NCBI GenBank assembly: GCA_022615275.1
Contig: JAKEHA010000259.1
Location: 1-5,386, forward strand
Reading direction: 5' to 3'
DNA: 5,386 bases
DNA from: Candidatus Latescibacterota bacterium
Lineage (GTDB): Bacteria; Krumholzibacteriota; Krumholzibacteriia; WVZY01; JAKEHA01
The position numbers were made by a program, and so were the translations under genes. The notes beneath the pieces were generated by a model, which worked only from the letters and a program-made list of their open reading frames with translations, had not been told where the DNA came from and did not search any database. Positions 1 through 5,180 of this stretch are shown piece by piece (the first letter of the stretch is position 1; each line of letters begins with the position of its first letter).

Positions 1-179
1 CATTCGAACGAGATCGTGCCGGCGTCGTCGGTCTTGAACTCCAGCCGCCCGCGATCCAACTCGAGGATCTCGCCGGTGATCCGGTCGCCGTTGGCCAACG
101 TGACCACGTCGGTTCTCTGTGCCGACGCGGCCTGGCTCCAGACGATGACGACGACGGCAGCGCCGCGGGCGACCTTCAT
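1..179 (-). CDS. DUF481-type (YdiY-like) exported protein, N-terminal fragment
   Basis: Read from the ATG at 179 down to 3, this gives 59 residues and then a partial codon consistent with Trp at the window edge. The first 20 residues (MKVARGAAVVVIVWSQAASA, then Q) form a typical Sec signal peptide: a basic start, a hydrophobic core and an A-S-A cleavage site. The mature part begins V-V-T-L-A-N-G-D-R-I-T-G-E-I, followed by L-E-F-K-T-D-D-A-G-T-I-S-F-E-(W). This spacing of NGDR(I/L)TGEI and TD-AGTI-(S/K)-W is what I know from the start of DUF481 proteins, which are predicted outer-membrane or periplasmic proteins of unknown function in Gram-negatives. The bulk of the protein, including any beta-barrel, lies outside the window. 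There is no good ribosome-binding site just before the ATG; a GGGA lies about 14 bases upstream. A second minus-strand frame ends in a TGA overlapping this ATG (TCATGA), so translational coupling to an upstream gene is possible. The function is unknown; the family call is fairly firm. Confidence 0.72.
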   Translation of the reverse strand, partial: MKVARGAAVVVIVWSQAASAQRTDVVTLANGDRITGEILELDRGRLEFKTDDAGTISFE

Positions 180-252
180 GAACGGGCGAAGCGTTCCCAC
201 AGTGCCTGCTTCAGCGGACCGCGCGGCCGATGCCAAGGCGCGTGCAGGTCGA

Positions 253-759
253 TTACTTCGCCGCCGTCGTCGGCACGAAGTCGAGCGGCGCACCCGACGG
301 GATGAGCGGCTCCCGCTTTACGCTGATCGCGAATTCCTTCATCAGCCGCCCGAAGTGCGCCAGCGTCCAGGTGTGAAAGTAGACCTGGTTCATCGGCTCG
401 CGTTCCTTCGGGTCCGTCAGCAGATTGATAATCTTCGGGAAGCCCGCCGCATCACCGGCCAAGCCCCCCAGGCGCTTCTGGTTCGCGGGCAGGGTCGGCG
501 CTACCGTGGTATTGAGCCGCAGTAGTTCCGAACAACGGTTAGCGCGGTTACAGACGTTGGGATCCTGCCCCGGATACTTGAGGAGCGCGGCCACTAGATC
601 CGTGCGACCGGAGGTCGCGAAAGGAGTACCGAAAGCCAGGTTGATAACCGTAACCAACCTCGGATTGAGAAAGAAATCCAGGAACTGTTTTTCTCGCTTC
701 GGATCCTCTGCGTTCCAGCGCGCGGTGTATCGGGACGCGCGGCGCATGGTCGCCGTCAC
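253..759 (-). CDS. Mosaic open frame: DUF4331 fragment fused in frame to an arylsulfatase-like C-terminal tail
   Basis: This 168-residue frame looks like a composite, not a complete gene. Residues 1-13 lie antisense to the pgpH coding sequence and resemble nothing. Residues about 14-106 match the C-terminal part of DUF4331 proteins as I know them: R-W-N-A-E-D-P, then F-L-D-F-F-L-N-P, then I-N-L-A-F-G-T-P-F-A-T-S-G-R-T-D-L-V, then S-E-L-L-R-L-N-T-T-V-A-P-T, then R-L-G-G-L-A-G-D-A-A-G-F-P. Family members normally continue from AGFP with NGRR-type and D-D-V-x-D motifs. Here the chain reads K-I-I-N-L-L-T-D-P-K-E-R-E-P instead, and ends with H-T-W, S-V-K-R-E-P-L-I-P-S-G-A-P-L-D-F-V-P, which resembles the extreme C-terminus of arylsulfatases. 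No sulfatase catalytic part (C/S-x-P-x-R) is present, and no DUF4331 N-terminus. Codon third positions are less GC-rich than in the + strand genes. It is probably non-functional or an artefact. The DUF4331 call is confident, the sulfatase-tail call moderate, and the ATG at 759 is probably not a real start. Confidence 0.6.
   Translation of the reverse strand: MTATMRRASRYTARWNAEDPKREKQFLDFFLNPRLVTVINLAFGTPFATSGRTDLVAALLKYPGQDPNVCNRANRCSELLRLNTTVAPTLPANQKRLGGLAGDAAGFPKIINLLTDPKEREPMNQVYFHTWTLAHFGRLMKEFAISVKREPLIPSGAPLDFVPTTAAK
433..447. other. Inferred junction: DUF4331 to arylsulfatase-like tail
   Basis: At residues 105-109 of the minus-strand frame, family resemblance changes from DUF4331 (ending A-G-D-A-A-G-F-P) to the sulfatase-type tail (starting F-P-K-I-I-N-L-L-T-D-P-K-E). 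Gly-Phe-Pro or Phe-Pro is expected in both families at this point, so the exact breakpoint is hidden in a short shared stretch, as seen at microhomology-mediated joins. The reading frame is kept. This rests on my memory of the two families, not on an alignment. Confidence 0.5.
716..730. other. Inferred junction: truncated DUF4331 meets truncated pgpH
   Basis: Minus-strand DUF4331 similarity can be followed up to Arg-Trp-Asn-Ala (codons at about 720-709). Plus-strand PgpH-like sequence can be followed back to Val-Tyr-Arg-Asp (codons from 725). Both genes would need several hundred more bases of 5' coding sequence beyond this point, and neither has it. Counted GC is 30/60 in 661-720 and 42/60 in 781-840. 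A GCGCG-rich stretch at 718-724 could be the shared bases of the join. Confidence 0.6.
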
Positions 760-1975
760 GACCCTGCTCTTGATCTTCGTGGTGGCGATGGCGGTGGTCG
801 TGCGCCTGGAGTTGAGTCCGTACCTGGCGCCGGTGGCGTTCGTGTCGGTGGTGTTGGCGGCGCTGTTCGATTATCGCTTGGGCTTGGTGGCGGGGGCGTT
901 CGCGGCGGCGCTGCTCCCGCTCGCGACACCGATCGGGCCCGGGCCGGCGTTCGTCGGCTGGGTGGCGGGGGCGGCCGGCATCGCCGGCATCGAGCGTATG
1001 CGCGCGCGCAGCCGCGGCTACTCGGTGTTCATCTTCGTCGCCGTCGCCTACGCGCTGGGCATCCTGGCCGTGGAAGCCGACGCGGGTTGGCGCGAGCTGT
1101 CGCGCCACATGCTGTGGGGAGCGCTGAATGGACTCGTCACGGGCGCGGCTACCGCGTTCCTGCTGCCGGTGTTCGAGCAGGTGTTCAACCGTGCCTCGCG
1201 CTTCACGCTCCTCGAGCTGACGGACCTCAACAAGCCGGTCTTGAAGCGACTCAACCTGGAGGCGCACGGCACCTATCACCACTCGATGCTGCTCGGCAAC
1301 ATCGTGGACGCGATCGCGGCCGAGATCGGCGCCGACGCGTTGCGCGCGCGCGTGATGGCCTACTACCACGACATCGGCAAGATCTTCAAACCCGAGTACT
1401 TCGCGGAAAACCAGGACCCCGGCTTCAACAAGCACGAGAAGATCACGCCGCAGATGAGCGCGTTGATTCTCTCCTCACACGTCAAGGACGGCGTCGAGTT
1501 GGCGCGCCAGGAGAAGCTGCCCGAGGTCATCGTCGACGGGATTCGCGAACACCACGGCACCACCCTGATGTCGTACTTCTATCACAAGGCGCTCGAAGGC
1601 GACGCCCACGGGAACGTCAATCGCGACGATTTTCGTTATCCGGGCCCGCGCCCGCGCAGCAAGGAGTCGGCATTGATCATGTGCGCCGACGCCGTGGAAG
1701 CCGCGGTGCGTTCGCTCAAGGACCCCTCACCCGCGCACATTCGTTCCATGGTGACGCGCCTGGTCGACCAGCGCGCGCACGAGGGCGAGCTGGACGACAG
1801 CGGCATCACACTTTCGGATCTCGCGGTCATCAAGGAGAAACTGGTGACGGTGATGACCACGGTCTATCACAAACGCGTCGCGTACCCGGGTCAGGACGCG
1901 GAGCGGACGACGGAGCGCGCGGGCGCACGCGAGGACTGGAACGCCGCGGATGAGAGTGTCGCTGAGTCGGGCTAG
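746..1975 (+). CDS. pgpH: 7TM-HD family c-di-AMP phosphodiesterase (PgpH/YqfF type), N-terminally truncated
   Basis: The product is a membrane-bound HD-domain phosphodiesterase; PgpH-family enzymes hydrolyse cyclic di-AMP. From the ATG at 746 there are 409 residues. Residues 1-145 hold about six hydrophobic helices (near 1-20, 27-45, 46-62, 66-82, 92-110 and 122-142), corresponding to the 7TM region. The cytoplasmic HD domain covers about 155-382: G-T-Y-H-H (H178, H179), Y-Y-H-D-I-G-K (H208, D209), S-H-V-K-D-G (H245), E-H-H-G-T-T (H269, H270), F-R-Y-P-G-P, A-D-A-V-E-A-A (D315) and Y-H-K-R-V-A-Y-P. All metal-binding residues look intact. Full-length relatives are about 700-800 residues and carry an N-terminal TM helix plus a large extracellular 7TMR-HDED domain; both are absent. 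The frame is open back to 425, but that part is antisense to the mosaic minus-strand frame and does not look like PgpH. Family-like sequence starts at about 725 (V-Y-R-D-A-R-R). The true start is therefore lost, and 746 is only the first ATG after the junction. The last 28 residues look disordered. The gene overlaps ybeY by 26 bp. Confidence 0.85.
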   Translation: MVAVTTLLLIFVVAMAVVVRLELSPYLAPVAFVSVVLAALFDYRLGLVAGAFAAALLPLATPIGPGPAFVGWVAGAAGIAGIERMRARSRGYSVFIFVAVAYALGILAVEADAGWRELSRHMLWGALNGLVTGAATAFLLPVFEQVFNRASRFTLLELTDLNKPVLKRLNLEAHGTYHHSMLLGNIVDAIAAEIGADALRARVMAYYHDIGKIFKPEYFAENQDPGFNKHEKITPQMSALILSSHVKDGVELARQEKLPEVIVDGIREHHGTTLMSYFYHKALEGDAHGNVNRDDFRYPGPRPRSKESALIMCADAVEAAVRSLKDPSPAHIRSMVTRLVDQRAHEGELDDSGITLSDLAVIKEKLVTVMTTVYHKRVAYPGQDAERTTERAGAREDWNAADESVAESG

Positions 1976-2399
1976 CGGCCGGCGACCGCGCTGGATGGAC
2001 GCAGCCTGGCGCCGCCGCGTTGCGCGCGCGGCCGCGGGCGTGGGACGCCGCGGCTATACGGTGAATCTGGTGGTGGTCGGCGATCGCGAGATGCGGCGGT
2101 TGAACCGCCACTATCGCGGAAAGGACAAGCCGACCGACGTGCTCTCGTTCGGCTACGACGCGGGGCCCGGGGACGACGTCGTCGGCGACGTGTTCGTGTC
2201 CCACGAAACGCTCACGCGCGACGCGCGTCGCATGGGGGTGGAAGCGCGCCACCTCGCGGTGCGCATCGTCGTGCACGGACTGTTGCACGTCGCCGGGTAC
2301 GACCACGAGACCGACGCGGACGCCGCGCGCATGGAGCGCCGCGAACGCGCCGTGCTCAAGCGTGTGTTGCCCGCGCGCGTCGTGCGCGAGTTGTTCTGA
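1950..2399 (+). CDS. ybeY: Endoribonuclease YbeY (rRNA maturation factor)
   Basis: YbeY is a small cytoplasmic zinc-dependent single-strand endoribonuclease involved in 16S rRNA 3'-end maturation and ribosome quality control. The product has 149 residues, a normal length for the family. The zinc site is complete in H-G-L-L-H-V-A-G-Y-D-H, with H109, H113 and H119. The other family signature, L-N-R-H-Y-R-G-K-D-K-P-T-D-V-L-S-F, is at 51-67 and includes the conserved Arg (R56). G-D-V-F-V-S at 79-84 is the usual strand before the metal-site helix. I chose the ATG at 1950 because residues 1-30 fit the usual YbeY N-terminal strand and helix; a second in-frame ATG at 1995 would remove the first strand. 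GGA at 1938-1940 is the best ribosome-binding site. The 26-bp overlap with pgpH, an arrangement seen in many phyla, suggests translational coupling. Nothing looks damaged. Confidence 0.95.
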   Translation: MRVSLSRASGRRPRWMDAAWRRRVARAAAGVGRRGYTVNLVVVGDREMRRLNRHYRGKDKPTDVLSFGYDAGPGDDVVGDVFVSHETLTRDARRMGVEARHLAVRIVVHGLLHVAGYDHETDADAARMERRERAVLKRVLPARVVRELF

Positions 2400-2403
2400 T
2401 GAA

Positions 2404-2437
2404 GCCCGGACGCTCGCTCACGCGCTCGTGACCGGGC
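2404..2437 (+). promoter_or_regulatory. Small hairpin in the ybeY-corC gap
   Basis: GCCCGG (2404-2409) can pair with CCGGGC (2432-2437). Inside, TCACG (2418-2422) and CGTGA (2427-2431) form a perfect 5-bp stem with a CGCT loop, leaving eight unpaired bases on the left side only. The structure ends directly at the ribosome-binding site of the next gene. No T-run follows, so it is not a standard terminator; it could tune translation or mRNA stability, or be chance in GC-rich DNA. Confidence 0.25.
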
Positions 2438-2443
2438 AGGAGG
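2438..2443 (+). promoter_or_regulatory. Ribosome-binding site of the corC-like gene
   Basis: A perfect AGGAGG precedes the ATG at 2447 with only three bases between them, shorter than the usual 5-9. It still fixes the start, since the next in-frame candidates lie much further downstream. It is the strongest Shine-Dalgarno match in the window. Confidence 0.6.
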
Positions 2444-2446
2444 TAT

Positions 2447-3691
2447 ATGAGTAGTAGCCTGATCGTCGCGATCTACGTCGTCTCGGTCGGTTTTCTGGCG
2501 GCGCTGTCCGCGGCGCTCACCTCGCTCGGGGTGCTCTCGCTGCGCCGCACCGAGCAGGACGAAGCGGGCGGCGACTGGCTGCACCGGCGCGCGGTGGACG
2601 ACCCCGTGCATACCGGCGTGGCGCTGGGCATCGCGCGCGGCGTCGCGATGCTGGCGGTGGTGGTTTCGGCGGTAGCGCTGGTCCACGCGGCGGGACCGGT
2701 GGGCGCGGGTGTGTTCGCGGCCGCTTCGCTCCTCTTGCCGACCTTCGCGGCGCGCGCGCTGGCGCTCGAAGGGGCCGGATCGCTGCTGCGTTTCGTACGC
2801 CCGATCGTGATTCCCGTCGTGTACCTGCTGCGTCCGGTCGCCATCCTGGGCTCGCGGCTCTTGGGCCGCGCGTCGCCCGCGCTCCCGCGCCTGTTCGCGT
2901 TCGAGGTGATCCCGCTGGCGGAGAAGATGGAACTGGTAGGGACGCGCGGCGAAGACGCCGCCGAGGGGGAAGAGCACCGCATCATCTCGAGCATCGCCGA
3001 CTTCGGCGAGAAGCGCGCGCGCGACGTGATGGTGCCGCGCATCGACATCGTGGCGCTCGACGTCAAGATGGACCGCGAAGAGTTGTTCGCGGCCATCGTG
3101 GAGGCGGGCCACTCGCGCATCCCGGTGTACGAGGGTTCCATCGATCGCATCATCGGGACCCTGCACACCCAGGACCTCCTCGTCAAGGTCCTGTCCGCCG
3201 AGGAGATCTCGATCCGCGCGCTCGCGCGCGAGGCCTTCTTCGTCCCCGAGAGCAAACTGATCAGCGAGCTCTTGGCCGAATTCAAGGTGCGCCGGCAGCA
3301 CCTCGCCATCGTGGTCGACGAGTACGGCGGCACCGCCGGCATCGTGACACTCGAGGACGTCATCGAAGAGCTGGTGGGCGACATCCGCGACGAGTTCGAC
3401 ACCGAGGAGGAATTGGTGCGCCGCCTCGATCGGGACACCGCGGTCGTGAGTGCCCGGGTGCGCATCGAGGAGCTCAACGAGATGCTGGGCCTGGAGCTGG
3501 CCGAGGACGTGGCCGACACCTTGGGCGGGCTCCTGTACCACGAGATCGGACGCGTCCCGCGCGTCGGGGACCGCTGGCGCCACGGCGCGGTCGAGTTCGA
3601 AGTGCAGGCGGTCGAGCGGCAGCGCGTGGTGCGCGTCGTCGCCCGCGGCCTCTCGTCGATCGAACCGGTCGCGCGTGAAGACAGCGTGTAG
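2447..3691 (+). CDS. CorC/HlyC-type CBS-domain membrane protein with a divergent CNNM (DUF21) domain
   Basis: This is a predicted inner-membrane protein of the CNNM/CorC family, linked to Mg2+ (and Co2+) efflux or homeostasis. It has 414 residues, typical for the family. Residues 1-140 contain about four hydrophobic segments (near 5-30, 56-80, 83-105 and 117-138) in the place of the CNNM domain. A CBS pair follows: CBS1 at about 190-250 (R-D-V-M-V-P-R-I-D, then H-S-R-I-P-V-Y-E-G, then I-I-G-T-L-H-T-Q-D-L-L) and CBS2 at about 257-315, with the hallmark V-V-D-E-Y-G-G-T-A-G-I-V-T-L-E-D-V-I-E-E-L-V-G at 289-311. The C-terminal CorC_HlyC (transporter-associated) domain spans about 325-398. The CBS and C-terminal parts are canonical. 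The membrane part is not: the usual S-E-T-A-type motif reads L-S-A-A-L-T-S-L, and the G-N-N/N-x-x-N region is not recognisable, so transport is uncertain. The gene lies 47 bp after ybeY and 85 bp before mgtE, another CBS-containing Mg2+ protein. E. coli corC also sits next to ybeY, which supports the call. Confidence 0.88.
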   Translation: MSSSLIVAIYVVSVGFLAALSAALTSLGVLSLRRTEQDEAGGDWLHRRAVDDPVHTGVALGIARGVAMLAVVVSAVALVHAAGPVGAGVFAAASLLLPTFAARALALEGAGSLLRFVRPIVIPVVYLLRPVAILGSRLLGRASPALPRLFAFEVIPLAEKMELVGTRGEDAAEGEEHRIISSIADFGEKRARDVMVPRIDIVALDVKMDREELFAAIVEAGHSRIPVYEGSIDRIIGTLHTQDLLVKVLSAEEISIRALAREAFFVPESKLISELLAEFKVRRQHLAIVVDEYGGTAGIVTLEDVIEELVGDIRDEFDTEEELVRRLDRDTAVVSARVRIEELNEMLGLELAEDVADTLGGLLYHEIGRVPRVGDRWRHGAVEFEVQAVERQRVVRVVARGLSSIEPVAREDSV

Positions 3692-3725
3692 ACCGGCGCG
3701 GGGACACGATCGCGCGAACTCCTTC

Positions 3726-3755
3726 TTGCCAGCGCGTCGCGTGCTCACCTAGCAT
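3726..3755 (+). promoter_or_regulatory. Candidate sigma-70-type promoter for mgtE
   Basis: TTGCCA (3726-3731, 5/6 to the -35 consensus) and TAGCAT (3750-3755, 4/6 to the -10 consensus) are separated by 18 bp, in the gap between the corC-like gene and mgtE. Transcription would start near 3762, leaving a leader of about 15 bases without a clear Shine-Dalgarno. The match stands out against the GC-rich background but is unproven. Confidence 0.35.
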
Positions 3756-3776
3756 CCGGCGAACGAGTATTTCCCC

Positions 3777-5126
3777 ATGGAGCCGACCCACATCGAAGAC
3801 GGCGAGCGCCTGCGGGCGCTGATCGAGGCCGGCGACGCCGCCGGCATCGAGGAGTTCCTGGGTCCCCTCCATTCCGCCGACATCGCGGACGTCCTCCAGC
3901 AGCTCGACGTCGAAGAACAAATCGTCTGTTTGAAGCGCCTCGACACGCAGCGCGCGGCCGAGGTATTGGCCGAGCTGGACGCCAAGTCGGGGCAGGCGCT
4001 CCTGACGCTCCTTTCCGACCGCGAAGTGGGGGCGCTGCTCGAAGAGCTGCCCTCCGACGACGCGGCCGACCTCATCTCCACGCTCACGCCCGAAAAGACC
4101 GAGCGCGTCGAAGCGCTGCTCCCGACCGCGGACCGCGAAGAGATCCAGGAGCTGCTCGAGTTCGGGGCCGAGACGGCCGGCGGGCTGATGCAGGTCGAGC
4201 GCGTCGCGGTTCGCGACGACGCCACCATCCAAGAGGCGATCGAGGTGGTGCGGCGCGCGGCCGAGGACGTCGAGAGCCCGCAGCGCGTCTACGTCGTCAG
4301 CGAAGCCGGCAAGCTGGTGGGGGAGCTGTCGATCCTCGACCTCGTGATCAAGCCGGCCGGCGCGCGCGTGCGCGACGTCATGCAGCAAAGCTCGGTCTCG
4401 GTCCCCGTCGACATGGACCAGAAACAAGTGGCGGCGCTGTTCTCGAAGTACGACGAATTCACGATGCCGGTCGTCGACGGGCAGGGACGGCTGGTCGGGC
4501 GCATCACCATGGACGATATCATCGACGTGCTCGAAGAAGAGAAGTCGAAGGACCTGGCACGCATCGCCGGCACCACCGAGGACGAGCTGGGCGAGACGTC
4601 GATCTTCAAGGTGTCGCGCAGCCGCCTGCCCTGGCTCGTCACCGGGTTTGTCGGCGAGGGCATCGGCGCGATCCTGATGAGCCGCTACGAGGCCTCCCTC
4701 GCGACCTTCGTCGTGCTCGCGTTCTTCATCCCGCTGATCGTGGGGACGGCGGGCAATATCGGTATACAGGCCGCGGTCGTGGTGGTGCGCGAGCTGGCGC
4801 TGGGACAGATCAACATCTATAGAATGGGACGACGCGTGCTCAAGGAGCTGCAGGTCGCCTTCATCAACGGACTGGTGCTGGGCGGCATCCTGTTCGCGCT
4901 GGTGTACATTTGGCGCGACGACTTCGGCCTGGCCGGATTGCTGTGGGGCTCGCTATTGCTGGTGATCTTCGTGGCCGCCTTCATGGGGTCGTCGATCCCG
5001 CTCCTCCTGCACCGCTGGCGCGTGGATCCGGCCATCGCTACCGGACCGTTCGTGACGGTCTCGAACGACGTGATCGGAATGGCGATATACTTGACGCTCG
5101 CGACGGCGTACCTCAGGAGTCACTAG
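3777..5126 (+). CDS. mgtE: Magnesium channel/transporter MgtE
   Basis: MgtE is a homodimeric inner-membrane Mg2+-selective channel gated by cytosolic Mg2+. The 449 residues match the usual length (about 450) and the domain order is complete. The acidic helical N domain is at about 5-130 (repeats such as L-P-S-D-D-A-A-D-L-I). A CBS pair at about 137-255 includes F-T-M-P-V-V-D-G-Q-G-R-L-V-G-R-I-T and D-D-I-I-D-V-L-E-E-E. A connecting helix leads to five TM helices (near 284-304, 308-330, 354-378, 385-411 and 421-446). Family hallmarks are F-F-I-P-L-I-V-G-T-A-G-N-I-G-I-Q at 316-331, V-R-E-L-A-L-G at 337-343 and D-P-A-I-A-T-G-P-F-V-T at 418-427. D431 fits the position of the essential pore Asp (D432 in Thermus MgtE). 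An in-frame TAG at 3750-3752, with no other start codon between, leaves 3777 as the start. There is no strong Shine-Dalgarno. The 85-bp leader region is too short for an M-box riboswitch. Its own promoter is plausible. Confidence 0.96.
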   Translation: MEPTHIEDGERLRALIEAGDAAGIEEFLGPLHSADIADVLQQLDVEEQIVCLKRLDTQRAAEVLAELDAKSGQALLTLLSDREVGALLEELPSDDAADLISTLTPEKTERVEALLPTADREEIQELLEFGAETAGGLMQVERVAVRDDATIQEAIEVVRRAAEDVESPQRVYVVSEAGKLVGELSILDLVIKPAGARVRDVMQQSSVSVPVDMDQKQVAALFSKYDEFTMPVVDGQGRLVGRITMDDIIDVLEEEKSKDLARIAGTTEDELGETSIFKVSRSRLPWLVTGFVGEGIGAILMSRYEASLATFVVLAFFIPLIVGTAGNIGIQAAVVVVRELALGQINIYRMGRRVLKELQVAFINGLVLGGILFALVYIWRDDFGLAGLLWGSLLLVIFVAAFMGSSIPLLLHRWRVDPAIATGPFVTVSNDVIGMAIYLTLATAYLRSH

Positions 5127-5167
5127 GATGGACGCGGTCGGGAACCCTCGACGCGAGCCCTAACGCC

Positions 5168-5172
5168 GGGAG
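5168..5172 (+). promoter_or_regulatory. Ribosome-binding site supporting the GTG start of recO
   Basis: GGGAG lies eight bases before the GTG at 5181, which is good spacing. It favours this GTG over the next in-frame GTG at 5187. No ATG exists in frame between the upstream stop (TAG at 5124-5126) and this point. Confidence 0.5.
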
Positions 5173-5180
5173 TTGGCATC

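Noticed and set aside
425..745. N-terminal extension of pgpH in the + frame, open from an ATG at 425
   Set aside because: The 107 extra residues have no TM helix and no resemblance to the 7TMR-HDED domain, and are antisense to well-recognised DUF4331 and sulfatase-like sequence. The frame is probably open by chance.
548..1435. Long minus-strand frame (295 residues) opposite pgpH
   Set aside because: It is rich in Arg, His, Gln and Glu with no domain pattern, and the + strand encodes a complete HD domain there. It is a GC-driven shadow.
1087..1953. Plus-strand frame (288 residues) overlapping pgpH in another register
   Set aside because: It is an Arg/Gly/His-rich translation of the pgpH codons shifted by one base, with no family resemblance.
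2399..2431. Ten-codon frame M-K-P-G-R-S-L-T-R-S overlapping the ybeY stop codon
   Set aside because: It is very short, has no good ribosome-binding site and lies within the inverted repeat. Chance is the likelier explanation.
2153..3748. Very long minus-strand frame (531 residues) across ybeY and the corC-like gene
   Set aside because: Its composition (Arg/Asp/His/Gln-rich, low complexity) is typical of the antisense of high-GC genes. Both + strand genes have clear family motifs.
3692..3776. Mg2+-sensing M-box riboswitch ahead of mgtE
   Set aside because: The gap is only 85 bp, while an M-box leader is considerably longer, and no terminator-like stem with a T-run is visible.
3474..4427. Minus-strand frame (317 residues) opposite mgtE
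   Set aside because: It is an antisense shadow without recognisable motifs; the MgtE N and CBS domains on the + strand explain the region.
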